Part shown: positions 9,055 through 17,276 of the stretch, in pieces
Numbering within the stretch: position 1 is the stretch's first letter
Layout: the number at the start of each line of letters is the position of its first letter
Assembly: GCA_022825235.1 (NCBI GenBank)
Contig: JAJDYI010000052.1
Coordinates: 1 to 64,000 of the forward strand
Direction of reading: 5' to 3'
Length of the DNA: 64,000 nt
Source of the DNA: Alphaproteobacteria bacterium
GTDB lineage: Bacteria > Pseudomonadota > Alphaproteobacteria > TMED109
Notes under the pieces: model-generated
What the model was told of the DNA's origin: nothing
Seen by the model: the letters and a program-made list of their open reading frames with translations, nothing else
The model's database searches: none
Made by a program: the position numbers and the translations under genes

Positions 9055-10434
9055 ATGCGAGCACCCGAACCGTACGATCTCGTCGTCCTGGGGGCCGGCT
9101 CCGGCGGCGTGCGGGCGGCCCGGATCGCCGCCGGACACGGCGCGAAGGTCGCGATCTGCGAGAGCGACCGGGTGGGCGGCACCTGCGTGCTCCGAGGCTG
9201 CATTCCGAAGAAGTTCCTCGTCTACGCGGCGCACTACCGCGAGAGTTTCGCCGATTCCGCCGCGTACGGCTGGACAGTCGACGGCGCCCGGCACGACTGG
9301 AATGCGCTCATCCGCGCCAAGGATGCGGAGCTCGACCGCCTGCACGGCATCTATTGCCGGCTCCTCGACGAGGCCGGGGTCGCCACCGTCATGGGGCGCG
9401 CCGTCCTCCGGGACGCCCACACGGTGCAGGTCGGTGAACGCCTGCTCCGGGCCGACCGGATCATCGTGGCCGTGGGCGGCTGGCCCAGGGTGCCGCCGTT
9501 TCCCGGGCACGATCTCGCGATCACCTCCAATGAGGCGCTCTCGCTTCCCGAACGGCCGCAACGTGTCCTGGTCATCGGCGGCGGATACATCGCCGTAGAG
9601 TTCGCCGGAATCTTCAACGGGCTGGGCTCGGAGGTCGTTCTCGCCTACCGGGGTGAGCAGATCCTCCGCGGTTTCGACCACGACGTGCGCAGTGCCCTCG
9701 CGCAAGAGCTTCGGGCGCACGGCGTCGACGTGTGGGTCGGTCTCTCGCCCATCGCGATCCGGCGCGCGGACCAGGGCCTCGAGACCACCATGGGCGACGG
9801 CTCAACCTTCGAGAGCGATCAGGTCCTGGTCGCGACGGGGCGCGCGCCCAACACGGCCGACCTCGGGCTCGCGGAGGCTGGTGTCGACCTCGCCGAGGAT
9901 GGTTCGGTTGTGGTGAATGACCAGTTGGCGTCCTCGGTGCCGCATATCCATGCGGTCGGAGACGTGACCAACCTCATGAACCTGACACCGGTGGCTACGG
10001 CGCAGGGACACGCGCTGGCGGATACGCTGTTCGGCGGTTCGAACCGGACCGTGGATCTGCACGCCGTGCCGTCCGCCGTGTTCTCGCAACCGCCGATCGC
10101 AACCGTCGGGGCGACCGAAGAGCAAGCCAGGGCGTCCGGCCGCCCCGTCAACATCTACCGGACCTCGTTTCGGGCCCTGCTGCATACGCTCACCGGCCGC
10201 GACAGCAAGGTCATGATGAAGCTCGTCGTCGACCGCGGGAACGGCCGCATCCTGGGCGCCCATATGGTGGGCGACGACGCTCCGGAAATCATGCAGATGG
10301 TCGCGGTAGCGATCCGCGCCGGGGCGACCAAGGCCGATTTCGACGCGACGATCGGGATTCATCCGACGACCGCCGAGGAGTTCGTCACGCTGCGGACGCC
10401 GGTCGCGGAGAAAGAAGGTGCATTTGCCGGGTAA
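9055..10434 (+). CDS. gor: Glutathione-disulfide reductase
   Basis: 459-residue flavoprotein disulfide reductase. The FAD loop VVLGAGSGGVRAAR lies at residues ~10-21, the redox disulfide is Cys44/Cys49 in GGTCVLRGCIPKK, and the NAD(P)H loop VIGGGYIAVEFAGIF is near 177. Arg residues after the second sheet (YRGEQILRGFD) fit NADPH use. The C-terminal HPTTAEEFVTLR carries the active-site His-Glu pair. It keeps glutathione reduced in the cytoplasm. It could in principle reduce a related thiol, but the sequence is standard for bacterial Gor. Confidence 0.92.
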   Translation: MRAPEPYDLVVLGAGSGGVRAARIAAGHGAKVAICESDRVGGTCVLRGCIPKKFLVYAAHYRESFADSAAYGWTVDGARHDWNALIRAKDAELDRLHGIYCRLLDEAGVATVMGRAVLRDAHTVQVGERLLRADRIIVAVGGWPRVPPFPGHDLAITSNEALSLPERPQRVLVIGGGYIAVEFAGIFNGLGSEVVLAYRGEQILRGFDHDVRSALAQELRAHGVDVWVGLSPIAIRRADQGLETTMGDGSTFESDQVLVATGRAPNTADLGLAEAGVDLAEDGSVVVNDQLASSVPHIHAVGDVTNLMNLTPVATAQGHALADTLFGGSNRTVDLHAVPSAVFSQPPIATVGATEEQARASGRPVNIYRTSFRALLHTLTGRDSKVMMKLVVDRGNGRILGAHMVGDDAPEIMQMVAVAIRAGATKADFDATIGIHPTTAEEFVTLRTPVAEKEGAFAG

Positions 10435-10484
10435 TTTGGCAATACTTGTGCACTGACCCCTACCCCCTCTCAGGAATGTAGCTG

Positions 10485-11861
10485 ATGACCGCTGCATGGT
10501 CGCCGGATAGCTGGCGCGCCTTTCCGGCCCGCCAGATGCCGGAATACAGTGATGGCGACACCCTGTCGCGCGTCGAAGGCGAGCTTGCGGCGCATCCGCC
10601 GCTCGTGTTCGGCGGCGAGATCCGGAACCTGAAATCCCAGCTCGCAAACGCGGCGGAAGGCCGCGCGTTCGTGCTCCAGGGCGGCGACTGCGCAGAAAGT
10701 TTCGCGGAGTTCAGCGCCGACAACCTGCGCGACACGTTCCGGGTCCTCCTCCAGATGGCCGTCGTGCTCACCTACAGCTCCCGGATGCCGGTCGTGAAGA
10801 TCGGGCGGATCGCCGGGCAGTTTGCCAAGCCCCGCTCGGAGCCCATGGAAACGCAGGGCGACGTGACGCTCCCGATCTACCGGGGCGACATCATCAACGA
10901 CATCGCGTTCACAGAAGCGGGGCGCACCCCCGACCCGACCCGCATGTTGAAGGCCTATTCGCAGGCCGCGGCGTCACTGAACCTGCTACGCGCCTTCGCC
11001 CAGGGCGGCTACGCCGACCTCCAGAAGGTTCACCAGTGGACCCTCGACTTCGTGCGCGGCAGCGAGCAGGCGGAGCTCTACCAGAACTATGCTGACCGGA
11101 TCGCCGACGCGATGGCGTTCATGGCGGCCATGGGGATCACCCCGGAGACCGCCCCGGTCACCCGGACGGTCGACTTCTTCACCAGCCACGAAGCGCTCCT
11201 GCTCCCCTACGAGCAGGCGTTGACGCGGGTCGACAGCCTCACCAACCAGTGGTACGGGTGCTCGGCACACCTGCTCTGGGTGGGCGAGCGGACACGAAAC
11301 CCGGGTGAGGCCCACCTGGAATTCGCACGGGGCGTCGGCAACCCCCTGGCCGTCAAGATCGGGCCCCGGACGGGACCGGACGATCTGATCCGCCTGGCGG
11401 ACATACTGAACCCGGAGAACGAGCCGGGACGGCTGACGTTCATCTCGCGCATGGGCGCCGACCAGGTCGCCGAGCATCTCCCCCCCTTGCTCCGCAAAAC
11501 ACGGGATGAAGGCCGGAGCGTGGTCTGGATCTGCGATCCCATGCACGGGAACACCTTCAAGTCCACTTCCGGCTACAAGACCCGGCGGCTCGAGCGGATC
11601 TGCACCGAGATCCGGGGATTCTTTGACGCGCATCGCGCCGAAGGCACCCATCCCGGCGGCATCCACCTGGAAATGACCGGGCGGGACGTGACCGAGTGCG
11701 TGGGCGGCGTCCAGCAGATCTCCGAAGAAAACCTCGGGCTCCGCTACCACACGCACTGCGATCCGCGCCTGAACGCGACGCAGGGCCTGGAAGTGGCGTT
11801 TCAAGTCGCCGAACTGCTGGGCAACAACCACTCCGGCTCTGACCTGCGGCGCGTCGCCTGA
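10485..11861 (+). CDS. 3-deoxy-7-phosphoheptulonate synthase, class II
   Basis: 458 residues, the class II (plant/AroAII-type) length. It condenses phosphoenolpyruvate and erythrose-4-phosphate at the entry of the shikimate pathway. Family segments visible: [11 protein letters not shown] near residue 65, [61 protein letters not shown] and the C-terminal [14 protein letters not shown]. It is separate from the gor transcript by only ~50 bp. No regulatory domain beyond the class II core is evident. Confidence 0.93.
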   Translation: MTAAWSPDSWRAFPARQMPEYSDGDTLSRVEGELAAHPPLVFGGEIRNLKSQLANAAEGRAFVLQGGDCAESFAEFSADNLRDTFRVLLQMAVVLTYSSRMPVVKIGRIAGQFAKPRSEPMETQGDVTLPIYRGDIINDIAFTEAGRTPDPTRMLKAYSQAAASLNLLRAFAQGGYADLQKVHQWTLDFVRGSEQAELYQNYADRIADAMAFMAAMGITPETAPVTRTVDFFTSHEALLLPYEQALTRVDSLTNQWYGCSAHLLWVGERTRNPGEAHLEFARGVGNPLAVKIGPRTGPDDLIRLADILNPENEPGRLTFISRMGADQVAEHLPPLLRKTRDEGRSVVWICDPMHGNTFKSTSGYKTRRLERICTEIRGFFDAHRAEGTHPGGIHLEMTGRDVTECVGGVQQISEENLGLRYHTHCDPRLNATQGLEVAFQVAELLGNNHSGSDLRRVA

Positions 11862-11952
11862 ATCCCGCACCCGGCCCGGGCGCACGCCAATCCACCTGCA
11901 CGGGCTTCGAGGGGTCGCGCAAATCGCTGCACCCCATTATCTTGGAGGACGT

Positions 11953-12028
11953 TCCGCGGTAGCTCAGTTGGTAGAGCAATCGGCTGTTAACCGATTGGTC
12001 GCAGGTTCGAGTCCTGCCCGCGGAGCCA
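11953..12028 (+). tRNA. tRNA-Asn (anticodon GTT)
   Basis: Acceptor stem TCCGCGG/CCGCGGA, D arm AGCTCAGTTGGTAGAGC, anticodon loop CTGTTAA (GTT), T arm GCAGG-TTCGAGT-CCTGC, discriminator G and encoded CCA. Its 3' end is duplicated imperfectly 1.4 kb downstream and served as an integration target. Confidence 0.96.
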
Positions 12029-12040
12029 ATCCCTCTTCCC
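12009..12040 (+). repeat. attL-like: 3' end of tRNA-Asn and flank
   Basis: The tRNA 3' segment TCCTGCCCGCGGAGCCAA (12012-12029) followed by TCCCTCTTCCC recurs at 13406-13438 with one mismatch inside the 18-base core, a one-base gap and a few changes in the flank. Tyrosine integrases commonly use tRNA 3' ends as attB, which leaves the tRNA intact on one side and a partial copy on the other. Confidence 0.7.
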
Positions 12041-12056
12041 GGCCGTTCCTTGACAT

Positions 12057-12091
12057 CCCCACAAAACCCTTATTACAGGCGGGTTTAGGGG
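12057..12091. other. Hairpin next to the tRNA/attL junction
   Basis: CCCC-aca-AAACCC (12057-12069) pairs with GGGTTT-a-GGGG (12081-12091) across an 11-base loop. It could end the tRNA-Asn transcript or be part of the old att region. No T-run follows. Confidence 0.35.
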
Positions 12092-12127
12092 AAATCTACA
12101 GGTTAACTGTTCCCACCCAATCCGCTA

Positions 12128-12165
12128 CGTTCCCACACGTTGATGTGGTAACGGATGTGGGAACG
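12128..12165. promoter_or_regulatory. Perfect 10-bp inverted repeat before the integrase start
   Basis: CGTTCCCACA (12128-12137) and TGTGGGAACG (12156-12165) are exact reverse complements separated by 18 bp. The right arm ends 8 bp before the ATG of the integrase remnant. This is a plausible operator or integrase-binding arm site; function not shown. Confidence 0.45.
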
Positions 12166-12173
12166 AGCCAGTA

Positions 12174-12618
12174 ATGAGGACGCTGACCGAGGCCGGGGTG
12201 AAGGCCATTTCCGAGCCGGGGCGCTATCGGGCCGCCCCCACCCTGTTTCTCTTCTGCAAGACATCCGGGGCGAAGTCCTGGGTGCAACGGGTGGTCGTGA
12301 ACGGCAAGCGGCAGGACCTTGGCCTGGGACCGTGGCCAGTGGTGACGTTGGCGAAGGCCCGGCGGCGCGCTCACGAGAATCTTGTCCTGATCGAGGACGG
12401 CGGTCACCCACTGGCGCAGAAGCGAAAGACGTCGGCACCCCCCAAGTTTTCGTACATGGGCCGAGGAGACCACGGAGACCCCGCGTGCCGTGATGGACCT
12501 GGCACTCGCCCACGCGGTTGGAAGTGCCGTGGAGCGTGCCTATGCGCGTTCTGACTTCCGTGCCAAGCGAAGGGCGCTGATGGATGCCTGGGCCAACTAC
12601 TGCGCAATATCAATCTGA
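12174..12618 (+). pseudogene. Tyrosine integrase (DUF4102 arm-binding type), internally deleted and frame-shifted
   Basis: From the ATG at 12174 the first ~85 codons match the N-terminal DUF4102 arm-DNA-binding domain of P4-type integrases (LTEAGVKAISEPGRY, GAKSWVQRVVVNGKRQDLGL, VTLAKARRRAHEN). At about 12440 the reading jumps to the next frame. There the C-terminal catalytic end appears: PSFRTWAEETTETPRAV, LALAHAVGSAVERAYARSD and KRRALMDAWANYC, stopping at 12618. The tail contains the box II His region and the presumed Tyr nucleophile (ERAYARSD). The ~230 codons between, including the core-binding domain and the first catalytic Arg/Lys, are missing. The product is inactive. Its position 3' of tRNA-Asn is the usual place for such a gene. 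Confidence 0.85.
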
Positions 12619-12685
12619 AGCAGGTCGCGCGGGCCCGGGTTATCATTTGATCGCGAGCGTTCGCTTGAAGGTGGGAGTGCCCGTC

Positions 12686-12910
12686 ATGACCGAAACCGCT
12701 GATCGCATCACCTTTAATCCGGATCAATGCGGCGGACGGCCCTGCATCCGGCAGATGCGGATCCGAGTCACGGATGTCCTAGATCTGCTGGCCAGTGGAC
12801 TGTCGTTTGAAGAGATCTTGGAGGAACTTCCAGACTTGGAACGAGACGACATCGTGGCAGCCATCCAGTTCGCAACCCAGCGGATTGACCACGCTGTTAT
12901 CGCTGCATGA
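12686..12910 (+). CDS. DUF433 protein, probable antitoxin
   Basis: 74 residues with the DUF433 signature: ITFNPDQCGGRPCIRQMRIR at the start, VTDVLDLLASGLSFEEILEE, then LERDDIVAAIQFA. DUF433 proteins are small winged-helix-like proteins found beside DUF5615 PIN-like genes and are widely regarded as antitoxin candidates. The ATG at 12686 has AAGGTGGGAG 8 bp upstream. Its stop overlaps the start of the DUF5615 gene by 4 bp (12907-12910), the tight coupling expected of such pairs. Confidence 0.85.
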   Translation: MTETADRITFNPDQCGGRPCIRQMRIRVTDVLDLLASGLSFEEILEELPDLERDDIVAAIQFATQRIDHAVIAA

Positions 12911-13251
12911 AGCTCTGGGTTGACGCGCAACTGTCTCCGAAACTCGCAGACTGGCTCAATCAGAATTACGACGTCACAGCAAAGTCTGTATCTGCGCTGG
13001 GGCTGGCGAGCGCGAGCGATCAGGAAATTTTCGATGCGGCCCGAGATGCCCGCTCGACAGTGATGACGAAGGACCGCGATTTCACAGAAATGCTTGAACG
13101 TCTTGGCCCGCCGCCGCAAGTCATCTGGATAACATGTGGCAACACGTCGAACGCCCGCATGCAAGAAGTGATCGCCGATACGTTCCCGGACGCCTTACGG
13201 CTGTTGCTTCGCGGCGAACCGCTGGTAGAGATCACTGGTCAGGAAACCTAG
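12907..13251 (+). CDS. DUF5615 PIN-like protein, probable toxin of the pair
   Basis: 114 residues beginning MKLWVDAQLSPKLADWLNQ. The acidic residues Asp6, Asp72 and Asp77 region (VMTKDRDFTEMLE) and the WITCGNTSNARM segment fit the DUF5615/Mut7-C-like PIN fold, in which clustered Asp residues bind metal for RNA cleavage. ATGA coupling to the DUF433 gene supports a toxin-antitoxin role. Activity is an inference; some homologues may act in other nucleic-acid processes. It is complete, unlike the neighbouring integrase. Confidence 0.82.
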   Translation: MKLWVDAQLSPKLADWLNQNYDVTAKSVSALGLASASDQEIFDAARDARSTVMTKDRDFTEMLERLGPPPQVIWITCGNTSNARMQEVIADTFPDALRLLLRGEPLVEITGQET

Positions 13252-13862
13252 AAGAGCGTCGGGCCGCGGCTCAACGGAAGAGATTCAATCGCCGGTCAAG
13301 ACGGTCAGAAAGTCCGGCATCCGTATTGTCGTGGCGAAATTGTGGGGAATACGTTGATATAGGGACCATAATGAATTGATACTCATATAGTTACCTTGCG
13401 TACCGGACTCCTGCCCGAGGAGCCAACCCAATTCCCTTCGAGTTCCCACGAAGCAGCTTGACTCCGGGTGCACGCGCGATGCCGGGATCATGGGGACTCG
13501 CTTCGGATCACAGCAAGCCGAAGAAGCCGATCCGCAGCATTGCGAGGATGTCCATGACTGGCGGGCACGCATGGTGTGGGGACGCTGCGGTGCGGAACTG
13601 GACTGTCGAAGGGGCCGGCGTGCCTAACGGAGCACACAACGCGACTGCATCAAGGTCACTGTCAACGGGCTTGCAACACAGCTTGCGATACGCCGCAATG
13701 AGCCGTTAGGAGAACGTCCGGGACCGACAATGCACCCCGTGCGACAGCCTGTCCAAAGGCCGCCGTCGGGGTTTCACTCGTTCGTGCAGGCGCGTTAGCG
13801 AACAAAACAGCAGCAATATTGTATACTTACGTTCCCCTCCAACAACCAGAAGCAACCGTACG
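13252..13862. other. Intergenic stretch containing the attR copy; no gene recognised
   Basis: About 610 bp with several short open frames that show no protein-like pattern. It includes the tRNA-Asn 3' copy at 13406-13438 and an AT-rich stretch around 13815-13830 (AATATTGTATACTTAC) that could be a promoter for the HlyD gene. Nothing else is supported. Confidence 0.5.
13406..13438 (+). repeat. attR-like: imperfect copy of the tRNA-Asn 3' end
   Basis: GACTCCTGCCCGAGGAGCC at 13406, continuing AACCCAATTCCC. Against the tRNA 3' end (12009-12040) the 18-base core TCCTGCCCGxGGAGCCAA differs at a single base. It marks the distal edge of the mini-island. Confidence 0.65.
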
Positions 13863-15107
13863 TTGTCTAGGCCACTGGAAACCGGGAGAACTGTAGACAT
13901 CGGAGCCGAGCGCCGGCTCCGGTCGGCCACTACTACGGAACAGGCCGCAGTCCCACCCGAAATCGAAGAAGACACCACCAAGAAGAAGTCGATTCGGGAC
14001 TGGCTCTTCCTGGTTGCCCGCAGTTTGTTTCTGGTGTTGCTGCTGGCGGCGATGGCAATCTGGGCCGCGCAGTGGATTCAAACGTCGGTTCTCTACGTGC
14101 ATGAAACGGACGCGCGGGTCAAGGCTGACTTCATTCCTGTCAGCAGCACGACAGAGGGCATTCTGGTCGAGCGTCTGGTCAATGAAGGCGAACGGGTAAC
14201 GCGCGGGCAGGTCCTCGCAACACTGGACTCCCGGGCAGCGACGCTCGCCCTGGCGGAGACCAGATCGGAACTCGAGGCGGTCCGGGCCGATCTGGATCGC
14301 GTTGATGCCCAAGCCGAACTGATGCAGGCCCAGGTCGACTCCCGCATCGCGACCGCTCGGTCGCAGGTAGGGGAAGCCGAGGCGAACAAGCGCACCTTTG
14401 ACGACGAGCTCGCCTATCTCGAGTCGGAGTTCCAACGTATGGAGGCGCTGGCCGAATCGGGGGCGGTTCCGGGTGCACGGCTGGAAAGGACCCGGGCTGA
14501 TTTCCTCAAGGCTCGCCAAGAAGTACGGAAAGCCGAAGCCGGCGTAGTGAAGGCACAGGCATTGCTGGACGAAGCCGTTGCCGATCAGGCCCAGGTATTC
14601 GTCAATCGGGCCGAACGGGCGGCACTCGAAGCCAAGGCCGCGGAAATCGAGACGCGTCTCCAGCGCCAGGAAATCGAGATCGCGGACCGAACGATCATGA
14701 GCCCAATCGATGGTGTGGTCAGTGGCACGTTTGCCATGGCCGGGGAGTACGTGTCGATCGGCGAGCGGCTCATGGTGCTGCACGATCCGAGCCAGATCTG
14801 GGTGGAAACCAATATTCGTGAGACCGAGATCGGCCGCCTTGAGATAGGTCAACCGGTTCAGATCGAGGTTGATGCCTATCCCGATCTCCTCTTCGAGGGC
14901 ACGATCAGCCGGATCGGGGATGCAGCGACCAGCCAGTTCTCCTTGCTGCCGCGCCTCAACGACTCCAGCACATTCACCAAGGTTACCCAGCGCATCAAGG
15001 TGCTTGTCGATATCAAGCAGGTGGACGACCGGTTGAAACCGGGAATGATGGTGGAGATCTATGTCGACGACGGCTCCGCCGGCGGATTCTGGTCGTGGCT
15101 GCGGTAA
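13863..15107 (+). CDS. HlyD/EmrA-type membrane-fusion protein of a multidrug efflux pump
   Basis: About 414 residues. A cytosolic N-terminus (~45 aa) precedes one membrane segment (LVARSLFLVLLLAAMAIWAA). Next come a lipoyl half-motif (EGILVERLVNEGERVTRGQV), a long alpha-helical coiled coil (~115-255), the second lipoyl half (IMSPIDGVVSGTFAMAGEYV) and beta-barrel segments (IWVETNIRETEIGRLEIGQP). This is the EmrA layout: a periplasmic adaptor linking an inner-membrane pump to an outer-membrane channel. No ATG fits. The TTG at 13863 is the first start codon in frame, has no clear ribosome site, and is uncertain. The partner gene that overlaps its end is truncated, so the adaptor may be without a pump. 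Confidence 0.8.
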   Translation: MSRPLETGRTVDIGAERRLRSATTTEQAAVPPEIEEDTTKKKSIRDWLFLVARSLFLVLLLAAMAIWAAQWIQTSVLYVHETDARVKADFIPVSSTTEGILVERLVNEGERVTRGQVLATLDSRAATLALAETRSELEAVRADLDRVDAQAELMQAQVDSRIATARSQVGEAEANKRTFDDELAYLESEFQRMEALAESGAVPGARLERTRADFLKARQEVRKAEAGVVKAQALLDEAVADQAQVFVNRAERAALEAKAAEIETRLQRQEIEIADRTIMSPIDGVVSGTFAMAGEYVSIGERLMVLHDPSQIWVETNIRETEIGRLEIGQPVQIEVDAYPDLLFEGTISRIGDAATSQFSLLPRLNDSSTFTKVTQRIKVLVDIKQVDDRLKPGMMVEIYVDDGSAGGFWSWLR

Positions 15108-15268
15108 CCACGGACAACTCGCCGCCAAGTTCACTCCACAGGACCGGGACCACGCCAACCGTATTGCTGGCAACGATCTCGATGATCATGTCCTCGACGA
15201 TGGCGAATGCAGTGATCATCCCCGAGGTCATGGGAACGTGTGGGATCGGCCGGTACCGGGCGCACTGA
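15095..15268 (+). pseudogene. Truncated EmrB/DHA2-family MFS permease, N-terminal 57 codons
   Basis: A frame opens with GTG at 15095, overlapping the end of the EmrA-like gene by 13 bp as in emrAB-type operons. It reads into TPTVLLATISMIMSS then TMANAVIIPEVMG and CGIGRYRAH before TGA at 15266-15268. That string matches the first transmembrane helix and loop of DHA2 drug:H+ antiporters (ATxxxxxDTTIVNVALPxIxG, then W-S/T). The other ~450 residues are absent from the following 214 bp, which is otherwise featureless. A deletion after codon 57 is the simplest reading. Alignment is by eye; a short hit like this could be over-read. Confidence 0.6.
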
Positions 15269-15482
15269 ATCTCCACTAGGAGCCTGGCCCCGGCCGCGTC
15301 CGGACAAATCGTCCCCCGACAGGCTGCACCAACAGGGCGCACGCTTCGCCCGGCGCAGAACCCATGCTTCCCATGGCCACCCTGACGCGAACTATCATCA
15401 AACCTCCCGTTCGGACACGGCCAGCCGACGAGCCAACGGCTGGACCGGGGCCGGTGGCAACAAGCAGACATAGGAAGCGAGC

Positions 15483-15929
15483 ATGTTGACCCAAGAGATG
15501 CTGAAAGTGATCAGCAACTTCTCCGCCGGCTCGGTGGCAACCGTAAACGCCGACGGCTCGCCGTCGGTTTCTCCCAAGGCAACATTCGTGGTGCTGGACC
15601 CGCAGACGCTCGCCTTCGGGCATATCCGATCGCCGGGCACCATCAACAACTTGCGCCGCAATTCCGCAATCGAGATATGCTTCACGGACATCGTGACTCG
15701 CAGGGCCGTGCGGGTCACCGGCACCGCCATAGTTATCCGTCAGGCCGACGCCGACCCCGCACTCGATGCGGCCTTCGTTTCCGCCTGGAAGCTCTATCAA
15801 TCACACATGAAAGCGTATGTGAAGATCGCCGTATCGAGTGCTGAGATGATCTATTCGCCTGCCTACGACCTCGGCATGACCCACGAAGAGCTGCGGACGG
15901 CAAACCTCGACAAGCTGAACGCCCTTTAA
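15483..15929 (+). CDS. Pyridoxamine 5'-phosphate-oxidase-like FMN-binding split-barrel protein
   Basis: 148 residues. The split-barrel pattern is visible: FSAGSVATVNADGSPSVSPK at ~15-34, LAFGHIRSPGTINNLRRN (FMN phosphate region), then IEICFTDIVTRRAVRVTG and a C-terminal MIYSPAYDLGMTHEELR. Members bind FMN or related flavins and reduce varied substrates; few are true PNP oxidases. GGAAGCG precedes the ATG. It is monocistronic within the accessory zone. The substrate is unknown. Confidence 0.8.
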   Translation: MLTQEMLKVISNFSAGSVATVNADGSPSVSPKATFVVLDPQTLAFGHIRSPGTINNLRRNSAIEICFTDIVTRRAVRVTGTAIVIRQADADPALDAAFVSAWKLYQSHMKAYVKIAVSSAEMIYSPAYDLGMTHEELRTANLDKLNAL

Positions 15930-16877
15930 CAACCCCCCGCGCGGGCTTGCGCGCGCTGCGGCCCGTCCAAGGTGGTTGACACGGGTACCTGCTGCGGGAC
16001 GCCCAAGAATGTCCCACGCGCAGGTCTCGTCCAAGAGGTGCGTCACTCGGAATCACGCGTTTGCAGCTGCACAGTTCCAAGCTCGGTATCTGCCGGCATG
16101 GTAATTTCGCTAGCCGGCTGCCCGGACCCGATCGATTGCCCCGCCCCTGCCTTTCGGTCGTGGTTTACGCCTCATGACCAGGACCATACGGACAGAGCCA
16201 CGCCGAGGAGGGCCGGTCATGGAAGAGTGCAACTCGCCGAACGAGGCGAGGAGGTGGTGCGCTGGTAGCGGCAACCGGTGTGTGTTCACACGCCTCCTCC
16301 ATGGCGAACCGTCGCTCACCTCAATGCGACTGCAAACGCTCACCTTCGCCGGTCAGGAGAAGTCCCGGAGCACGCCATGCAGCCCTGCTCCGTAGTCGCG
16401 TCGAGCTCATCCATGCCGATACCGATAGTGCGCACCAAGTAAACCTGTCAACCCTTGCCTTGCATGACAATATTGACTTCGTGCGCCAGCCGGAAACCAA
16501 CACTGACTTGACTGCGGTACTGATCACCCTCGAGGGCAAAACGTTCCCGGGAAACTTCCGGTTCGTCAGCAAGCGGTTGGGTTTCAACGCCAGAATCTCT
16601 CTCAGCCTACTGCTCTTCGTGCATCTTGGTCCTCATCGCGGCTGTACCTAGGCGTCTGGATGTGTTTTCTGCGCGATTCGTCTCACCGATGGCCACGATT
16701 TCACATGGAGCATTGGCGTATTTCTCCTTGCGGACGGCAGGGAGCTGCGATACTTTGCCTACGCTTTTTGCGCGTATCGTCGTGCCGCAAGCTATTGACT
16801 CCACTATCTTGTGGACCAATGACGGAGCGACTAGCCGACACGCTCCCTGAACGTTATCCAGAAAGGAACCCCGACAC
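15930..16877. other. ~950-bp region without a convincing gene; possible coding debris
   Basis: No open frame with family resemblance is complete here. Base composition falls toward 16.4-16.9 kb. One broken frame at 16652-16798 reads protein-like residues (LTDGHDFTWSIGVFLLADG, then ELRYFAYAFCAYRR) with a stop immediately before it. Another, at about 16480-16650, has LTAVLITLEGKTFPGNFRF. These may be the remains of one frame-shifted gene; I cannot name its family. Confidence 0.35.
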
Positions 16878-17108
16878 ATGGCGTCAACAGAAGGCCGCCT
16901 GAGGCAGATCATCAACGAGAACCTAAATCTCGAGCGTGAGCCGAATTTCGACAGGGATTTCAGCGAGGCAGGGGTCTCTTCGGTGGAGGCGGTCGCATTC
17001 TTCAAGCTGGTCAACGACGAGTTTGGCCTGAGCATGCAGGCGGAGGATTGCCTGCAGTTCCGGACCCTGCGGGACCTCGTGGCGTACATTGACACTCGGG
17101 CCGGCTAG
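16878..17108 (+). CDS. Stand-alone acyl-carrier-protein-like (phosphopantetheine-binding) protein
   Basis: 76 residues, the length of an ACP. The attachment region reads DFSEAGVSSVEAVAFFKLV, where the canonical DSL is SSV; the second Ser is the likely 4'-phosphopantetheine site. Helix III and IV sequence (EFGLSMQAEDCLQF, TLRDLVAYIDTR) fits the fold. AAAGGAA stands ~10 nt before the ATG. No synthase, adenylation or ketosynthase gene lies beside it, so its acyl partner is unknown. It differs from housekeeping AcpP in lacking the acidic helix II (EEFDxEIPDE), so a dedicated secondary carrier is likely. Confidence 0.78.
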   Translation: MASTEGRLRQIINENLNLEREPNFDRDFSEAGVSSVEAVAFFKLVNDEFGLSMQAEDCLQFRTLRDLVAYIDTRAG

Positions 17109-17165
17109 CCGTCCCTGAACGCCTGTCCGGCCTTGCCGAGCAACCGCCTAGCGCAGTGACGTCGA

Positions 17166-17197
17166 CCCCAGCTGCCCCCGTTTGAGGGCAGTTGGGG
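17166..17197. terminator. Hairpin between convergent ACP and dgoA genes
   Basis: CCCCAGCTGCCC (17166-17177) pairs with GGGCAGTTGGGG (17186-17197) with a single G-T pair and an 8-base loop. It sits between convergent stops and lacks a clear T-tract, but placement and stability suggest a bidirectional terminator. Confidence 0.5.
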
Positions 17198-17276
17198 GGC
17201 GTCGCAATACCGACCACATCGCTATCGTCGACAGTTGACCTGCTTAGCTTCCGCGAGGCAAGGGCATGTTAACCCA

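Larger units (their letters stand above)
12029..13429 (+). mobile_element. Degenerate tRNA-Asn-integrated mini-island (~1.4 kb)
   Basis: Bounded by the tRNA-Asn 3' end and its imperfect copy. It contains an inverted repeat, a tyrosine integrase reduced by internal deletion (12174-12618), a two-gene DUF433/DUF5615 cassette (12686-13251) and about 180 bp of non-coding sequence. It appears to be the stub of a larger integrative element that lost most of its integrase and any other cargo. It can no longer excise by itself because the integrase core is missing. Confidence 0.65.

Noticed and set aside
12584-12685. Longer reading of the DUF433 gene starting at 12584
   Set aside because: The extra N-terminus overlaps the integrase end and is not family-like; the ATG at 12686 has a good ribosome site.
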